A stretch of 64,000 nt of DNA from Siphonodentalium dalli (Eukaryota; Mollusca; Scaphopoda; Gadilida; Siphonodentaliidae): positions 267,649,426 to 267,713,425 of the forward strand of contig CP136063.1 of the NCBI GenBank assembly GCA_032622095.1. The letters run 5' to 3'. Shown here in pieces: positions 58,172-64,000 of this stretch. The notes under the pieces are model-generated. The model ran no database searches, was not told the DNA's origin, and saw only the letters and a list, made by a program, of their open reading frames with translations. Made by a program: the position numbers and the translations under genes. The first letter of the stretch is position 1, and each line of letters starts with the position of its first letter.

Positions 58172-58700
58172 GGTCTATCTGTCTGTCTGTTCGGATTTTT
58201 CTGCCAGACAGCTGGACCGATTTAAACCAAATTTAGCATGGTGACTCGGTTATAACGGCGTTATGTTTTCAAAATGTTTATTAAAACAAATTTAATTAAA
58301 TAAATCATTTGTTTTTTTTTTTAAATAAGCTCACTATTGGGCTTATTTCAAAATAAAATAAGTCCAATGTGAACCTATGTGAATATTTAGGTCCAGTATG
58401 AACATATATACACGATGATATGTTGCTGCATCAAATATACGCGCTCTTTAATGTGCTTTCAGTGTGGCCCGCGCCATCCAATGGAATAACGGGTATAAGT
58501 CCGCTATGGGCTTATTTCATAATCAAATAAGTCCAATGTGACTAATGTCAATATTAAGGTCCTATTTGCACGATGACATATTGAAGTATATTATCTATAT
58601 ATATATAAAAGAGTAGGTTCTGTCTGCCGGGCACACAGGGGTCACAGGCCCCTCCGATGCAGAATAAAGAGGCTCCAAAAAGGAGGCATGTTTCAGCTTG
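58128..58700. repeat. TCTG microsatellite and a diverged ~170-bp duplication
   Basis: (GTCT)n with interruptions at about 58146-58192 follows TATATAGATGAGTAGG. GGGCTTATTTCAAAATAAAA at 58337 recurs as GGGCTTATTTCATAATCAAA at 58507, followed in both cases by TAAGTCCAATGTGA. TCTATATATATATAAAAGAG near 58596 resembles 5' ends of some Helitrons, but no 3' hairpin plus CTAG end was found. Confidence 0.55.
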
Positions 58701-59794
58701 TATATATAAATTTTATGTTCGTCATCAATTTTGTATTTGCGCAAATGTTAATCGAGAGGGCGGATGTAAGTTGTGGTAATGTGTGCCGTTGTGGCCCGAT
58801 TAATTTTGTAATTTTATATTTCAATAAACCGAAATACTAAAGTGCATTGATTGTGGCATTATCGATTGACACATTCGATAGATTGAGGGCAATAAAACAC
58901 CCAAACAATTTGTAACCAAACTCCCCCTGCCGTAATAAGATTTAAAATAGTTTATTTATATATTCTTGCTGCCTTTATCGCATTGGACAAACATTGTTTT
59001 TTGTATAGTAAAGATCATCGTTGTTTTAATTAGTTGTCATGCAGAACGATTTATAACATTTTATAACAATACGAGGCATGTTTTTAACACAAGGCGAGAT
59101 GAGTTATCCGTAATTCGAACAAATGACAACAAATGAGTAACTGGGATAGCATCATTCACATAGTCACAGGGGGATTTCACTGTCGACTTTCTTGACGGAA
59201 GTCCTGGATCGAAGTGGCCAAGTTTCTACCTAAACTTCTAGTATATACTATGGCAGCCACACCCTTGGCCCTGCAACGAAAACGCCTCTGATTGGACCAC
59301 ATTACGGACCGGTTTGACCAGCACTTAGGGGCAGATCAAATGGCCCATGCCAGTTATATTGAGATATAACTATCATCAGTCATTTTCCCACGACACAAAT
59401 TATATAGACGCTGCAAAGCAAAGAGTGAGGCCTAATTAACCATAATCACGTCACATCCCATAGTATTACAAAGTCCCCGGTTTGTCAAGCAATCACAGAA
59501 CGATTTATAAACACCTTACCGTTGGATTTCTATAAAAGTGAATGGGATCAAGATCCCATCCCAATCAGCCATATTATCATGATTAATATGTTTCATCAGC
59601 ATTCCCGCTTGTGGTCATTGTGTTCTGCAATTTAACAATTTAACTGGGAGGCTCGGACGGATCAGATAGATGCTCATGGCGTTTATGGCATGTTCACATG
59701 TATAGCTGCAAGAACATATCTGCCAGAAAATATCATGCACAAATGTAGCCTGACATGTTATTGCTTTTTTTTTTTACTTTAAACATATTTTATT
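58701..59794. other. Unassigned sequence
   Basis: No reading frame of note, tandem repeat or element end recognised. Sequence is AT-rich with short T-runs. Confidence 0.35.
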
Positions 59795-60215
59795 CGTATA
59801 TATTTACATACTAAGTGTTGTCATCACTAAATCCAGCATTGTGATTGGTCGGCGCCCACGTGGCTAGTTGCAGTTATTTCTCGGTGAATGTGCAACGGCT
59901 CAATAACACCATGATCATAACAACATCGATACGTCATTGGGTTTGGAAAGACGAACGCGTAATGTTTTGGGCGCATTTGGACTCGCGCAGGATTGACTTA
60001 ATATATCATCGGGTTTCAATATGAAGAGAAATTGTTCCTATTAACTTTTGCCAAGGGTGCTATTGGGTATTTTGGGCTGTTTTTGTCACGATACACTTTT
60101 CGATTTAAATACATTTACAAAAGTGGCTTTTTCGCTAAATGTATATAAATATAAGGATTAACTGTCATGTGGACTATTTTTATGGAGATGTAACCGTGAG
60201 GTAAGTGGTCATAAC
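59795..60215. repeat. Second copy of the 44.5-kb dispersed block
   Basis: Matches 44513-44911 from ATTTACATACTAAGTG to GTCATAACT with about 90 percent identity. It carries GATTGGTCGGCGCCCACGTG (CCAAT-like and E-box-like words) and lacks the inverted arm seen at 44925-44992. Confidence 0.7.
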
Positions 60216-60537
60216 TCGTGTGTTCGTGGACTGATTACCGATGGGTGATTTGGTTTGTTCAGAACCGTATTCACGTTGTGGCATCCAGGCGGTTTTTTCG
60301 GGGCAAACAATCTAAAGTCTATATTGGAGTATTGAACCGACGTATGACATTTGTACATGGACGTCGCTAGAGCGTCTGCGTTTGGGATACCCAACTTGGA
60401 GATTAAAACTACACCAACTAAAGTAGGCTGAATTTTTCAAATCCGAGCAATTTCTAATGGGGGGAGGTCTCAGGTCGGATGGTGTCAGGTCGGGAATTTC
60501 CAACACGTTGAGAGCTTGATGCCACTCTCATGGTGGA

Positions 60538-60615
60538 GAAATCACGTGGTTTCGAGTTGATGAGTATCACGCATTCAAAATGGCCGAGGCGACCAGAAAC
60601 CAAGAAAAGGGTAAG
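60538..60615 (+). promoter_or_regulatory. Possible promoter/first-exon motif cluster
   Basis: AAATCACGTGGTTTCGAG precedes GCATTCAAAATGGCCG, whose AAAATGGC core resembles YY1-type sites near animal start sites. ATG at 60580 opens MAEATRNQEK before a donor-like AAAAGG|GTAAG at 60611. A related block lies inverted at 61670-61717. It is only a candidate; no downstream exon was identified. Confidence 0.25.
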
Positions 60616-60634
60616 AAACTAGGATAATGATATA

Positions 60635-61095
60635 TGTGACCCGCCACATCAAATCCAGTCGTAAGCCGGGATTTGTTGTACCCTGTGCCAATGCATTCTC
60701 TTATATATGCGAGTCGACCATAGGTCGCCTCGCATATATAAGAGAATGCATTGGCCTGACAATTTTTTACAATTTTAATAATTTTTTCTTGTATTCTATA
60801 ACAATTTTATAATTTCACCCATACAGAGCCCCAGGCAAACATGAGCAGACGACACTCTTCTATATGCTTCTATATATGTGTGGGGCTCCCTGCAGGGTAA
60901 TGGATGTTTTTTATTTTATGTCCTAAAAATTGTAAGAAACATTTATTAAAAAAAAATGAAAAAAAACATTGTTAGGCCAATGCATTCTCTTATATATGCG
61001 AGGCGACCTATGGTCGACTCGCATATATAAGAGAATGCATTGGCACAGGGTAAAAAAATCCCGACTTACGACTGGATTTGATATGGCGGGTCACA
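60635..61095. mobile_element. Hairpin-cassette MITE, TGTGACCCGCC/TA type, copy 1
   Basis: Inverted ends of about 40 bp: TGTGACCCGCCACATCAAAT at 60635 and its inverse ending ATATGGCGGGTCACA at 61095, each next to TA. Hairpins at 60687-60755 and 60976-61044 with the same CCCTGTGCC/GGCACAGGG edges as in the TTAA types. The centre has a distinct ~120 bp (CAAACATGAGCAGACGACAC, a CTTCTATA duplication). TA targets point to a Tc1/mariner-like mobiliser. Confidence 0.88.
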
Positions 61096-62080
61096 TATTA
61101 CATAGTATTTTGACAACTACGAGCATATGCTATACTATACCTCATTTGTTTCAAAACATCCGTTTGCTAAAACTACAGGCCAATTTCGAATATAGTTTCT
61201 GTCCAATTATTTTCACATGAGTTACGGCAATTTTTCGACTTAGAATTTGACCGCATTTTGGCATTGAAATTAGGGATATATCAGATATTCTTTGTAAGCT
61301 CAAATTATTATTTAATTTTGCGGTTGTCCATTTCGAAAGGGCTAAAGGGCGTATTTTGCCACGCCCTAGCAATGCTCTTGCAATGTTTAAGCATGCTGAT
61401 ACCTCATTTGTGTCCAAACGCAAAGTTGTTTGCTCTAACATTCTGACCAAAGTTGTCAGTCGAAGAATTCTCCTAGATGTATGGACTGGTGTATTCCACA
61501 AACATCCGACTGATAACTTTGGTCAGAATGTTATAGAAAACTATTGATTATTTCGGAACAAATAAAATATCAACTTGTTTTTAAAATAAACTAGCATATG
61601 CTCGTAACAGTCCAAATGCTGCGTTTTGTGTCAGTTCCTCATACATTATGTCTTCGTACGTTTGCCACATCCATTTTGAATGCCTTGTAGTCACCAACCT
61701 CGAAACCACGTGATTCCCCATCATGAGTCTAGATGCTATAGGATATTGCAGTTTTACAGGTTCGGATTTCAAAATGTTCTCACACTGGGCAGTGGGGTTC
61801 TGGTCCCTCTACGGCGGCAATCAAACACTGCTAATCAATTAATAAAAGACTAATTATGATCAATTTAAATGTCAAGGGAGTGCAATTAGTATTATTCAGA
61901 ATTTCTTCCTGGTTCAATTGTGGGGGGGGGGGGGGGGGGTTGCAGTTGGAAATTCCAAGGTGGACAACACCAATCATGGCCCTCTAGCCACTGTCTTCCC
62001 AGCATCAGTTCTTTTTTCACCGAGTGAACATGCGGTTTGTTGCTTATGCATGTAGTATGGCATTGCGCCCATGCACTAAT
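61096..62080. other. Unassigned sequence with a 26-bp inverted repeat
   Basis: AACATTCTGACCAAAGTTGT... at 61437-61462 pairs with 61507-61532 with one mismatch across a 44-nt loop. Outer words TACGAGCATATGCTA (61116) and TAGCATATGCTCGTA (61592) are also inverted. A 116-codon minus frame (61151-61501) is not recognised. A G-run of about 19 lies at 61921-61939. Confidence 0.4.
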
Positions 62081-62457
62081 TTAACCCTTTACCCAACAAA
62101 CCGGCCAAAACCGGCCAAATAAAGCTTCAACAGCCTAAAATATCTTCGGTCTGTCTCAATAGAACCATACACATATGGATATCATTGGAACCGGCTCCTT
62201 GACCACATTGTGATAGTTACAGTTATGCCCTGTGCCAATGCATTCTCTTATATATGCGAGTCGACCATAGGTCGCCTCGCATATATAAGAGAATGCATTG
62301 GCCTAAAAAAAATATTTTTCTACATTCTTTGACAATTTTATAATTTTTAATATGTTAAGCCAATGCATTCTCTTATATATGCGAGGCGACCTATGGTCGA
62401 CTCGCATATATAAGAGAATGCATTGGCACAGGGACGTTCTGTTGGGTAAAGGGTTAA
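62081..62457 (+). mobile_element. Hairpin-cassette MITE, CCCTTTACCCAACA/TTAA type, copy 6
   Basis: TTAA at 62081-62084 and 62454-62457; termini CCCTTTACCCAACAAACCGG and GTTCTGTTGGGTAAAGGG. Hairpins at 62234-62302 and 62359-62427. The spacer is shorter than in other copies. Confidence 0.92.
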
Positions 62458-62645
62458 ATGGCGTTAGTCGAACACTTGGGTAATCATTGGACTCTTCATT
62501 CAATCGCTAAGCTGTGATGTTCTTTACTGAAAATTGTAACAATGGGATTGTGATCTAATAACTATATTTAGTCTATTGTCTTGGTAACATGTCATTGGCG
62601 AACATAGAAGAACCCGGATTTGAATACACCCGGATGTCTACTATA

Positions 62646-63103
62646 TGTGCCCCGCCATATCAAATCCAGTCCTAAGTCGGGATTTTTGTACCCTGTGCCA
62701 ATGCATTCTCTTATATATGCGAGTCGACCATAGGTCGCCTCGCATATATAAGAGAATGCATTGGCCTAACAATGTTTTACAATTTTAATAATTTTTTCTT
62801 GTATTCTTTAACAATTTTATAATTTCACCCATACATAGCCCCAGACAAACATGAGCAGACGACACTCTTCTATATGCTTCTATATATGTGTGCGGCTCCC
62901 TGCAGGGTAATGGATGTTTTTTATTTTATGTCCTAAAAAATGTAAGAAACATTTATTAAAAAAAAATGATAAAAAATTGTTAGGCCAATGCATTCTCTTA
63001 TATATGCGAGGCGACCTATGGTCGACTCGCATATATAAGAGAATGCATTGGCACAGGGTAAAAAAATCCCGACTTACGACTGGATTTGATATGGCGGGTC
63101 ACA
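62646..63103. mobile_element. Hairpin-cassette MITE, TGTGACCCGCC/TA type, copy 2
   Basis: TA at 62644-62645 and 63104-63105 flanks ends TGTGCCCCGCCATATCAAAT and the inverse ATATGGCGGGTCACA. Hairpins at 62697-62765 and 62984-63052. Collinear with copy 1 at 60635-61095 throughout. Confidence 0.88.
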
Positions 63104-64000
63104 TATACTGCCATTAACACACAATATTTTATTTTAATTTTATTCAGCACTGTCTCGCCGATATATATCGAGTTACAATATATCGTGTTAATGCAGTCTA
63201 TTTACGCAGTCTATATATGTGCAAATAAAGGAAGTGTAATGTAAAAGCATTAAATAAGATACAATGAAGTCAGGCCACACGTAAATGGTTGCGTATTTCT
63301 AAACCATTTCAAACACCAGGACCCAAATTTGAATTCTAGAATTGGGCATTTTTCGTCATTAAGCATTTGGCAATCGTCGGTAGGTATATATATATATATA
63401 TATATAGCTATATGTTCGCGGAAGCCACATTAGGGAGACATTTGTGTGTAAATAACCCACATTAGGGCGACTTTTACATTAGGGCGACTTTTTGTGTGTC
63501 CCCCTAATGTTTAGCGTGTTTTTTAAGTGAATTTAACATGCAAATTTATATATTTTTCGTATCATGTGTGATCTCTGTGACACTATTATTCACCAACTGT
63601 CGATAGTTTTTGCGCGGAATGAATATTTTAATAGATATATGCAATTAAATTATCGGTAGTGTATATCTGACAGTGTTACAGACCGACATTAGGGGGACCT
63701 GGTTTTATTGTGATAAATACTGTTAATTTGGGAATATGTTTGCATGACGAAGACTGATTATGGGTTATATCTTATAATTAAAACCGCTTACTCAATATCA
63801 ACTTTTAAAATTCAAAATCCTGAGATATATTTCGATTTACGTATTTTGCGGTGATATTTTCTACGACACAGGAGATATAGAATTACATCTGAATAAACCA
63901 TGCATTAAGTAGACAACCACATTGGTCAGTTACTAATGAGGTTTGATATATGGGTAATTTGGCCCGGAAAATATTATCAGATAGGTCCCATTGACATTAG
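63104..64000. other. Unassigned sequence with CATTAGGG motif cluster
   Basis: ACATTAGGG-type words occur at about 63428, 63461, 63477 and 63690, with an inverted CCCCCTAATGT at 63501 and a truncated ACATTAG at the window edge. A (TA)n run is near 63385-63405. No gene seen. Confidence 0.4.

Noticed and set aside
58128-58625. Helitron at the TCTG microsatellite
   Set aside because: A TC-like 5' word and TCTATATATATATAAAAG phrase are suggestive, but no 3' hairpin followed by CTRR and no A/T insertion site could be identified.
5017-63052. Hairpin series as a CRISPR array
   Set aside because: Copies are kilobases apart, lie within TIR elements with target duplications and have no spacers of uniform length; the DNA is eukaryotic.

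Overview
This is an AT-rich stretch of animal nuclear DNA. There are no operons, ribosome-binding sites, tRNA or rRNA genes, or compact coding regions. The non-LTR retrotransposon leader and ORF1 style, the retroelement tails ending in CAATCAATCAATC, and the dense set of small TIR elements suggest a mollusc, perhaps a bivalve. That assignment rests on remembered family resemblance, not on a search. I see no intact, confidently named host gene. The best coding candidate is a minus-strand exon at 35273-37028 encoding a Cys/Glu-rich tandem-repeat protein, and it carries an apparent frameshift.

Layout. 1-3000: diverged ~150-bp tandem repeat, a TTAA-type element (1103-1604) and a fold-back pair. 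3019-5264: two inverted copies of a G-capped element with 7-bp target duplications, the second nested in the terminal repeat of a hairpin-bearing element. 5760-8124: decayed pogo/Tigger-like transposase interrupted by another hairpin element. 8705-13488: a second TTAA-type element, a 36-bp minisatellite, a third hairpin element and a PIF/Harbinger-like element. 13489-27893: a 14.4-kb array built from an 895-bp unit (12 copies) and a 458-bp TIR-bounded unit (8 copies), with a 3601-bp higher-order repeat and TATA on both outer edges. 27.9-35 kb: hairpin elements, a TTAA element with ~170-bp inverted ends, and a 1.25-kb dispersed repeat. 35.2-37 kb: the repeat-protein exon with a 41-bp palindrome just 3' of it. 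37.7-41 kb: second PIF-like element and a diverged ~380-bp repeat. 41.3-50 kb: two copies of a non-LTR retroelement with ORF1 (zinc knuckles) but no ORF2, and between them a dispersed repeat carrying two insertions. 50-56.4 kb: several minisatellites and an abutting pair of TTAA elements. 56.9-58.1 kb: diverged TTAA element overlapping a small secreted-protein-like reading frame. 58-64 kb: microsatellite, three more hairpin elements and AT-rich DNA.

The unifying theme is a near-invariant 69-bp hairpin, usually paired in inverted orientation, present in 18 intact copies. It sits inside elements with three different terminal inverted repeat types: TTAA/CCCTTTACCCAACA, TTAA/CCCTTTGAGTGCCAGG and TA/TGTGACCCGCC. 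This looks like an internal cassette shared or exchanged among element families, and together with the composite TIR/satellite array it is the most promising undescribed system here.
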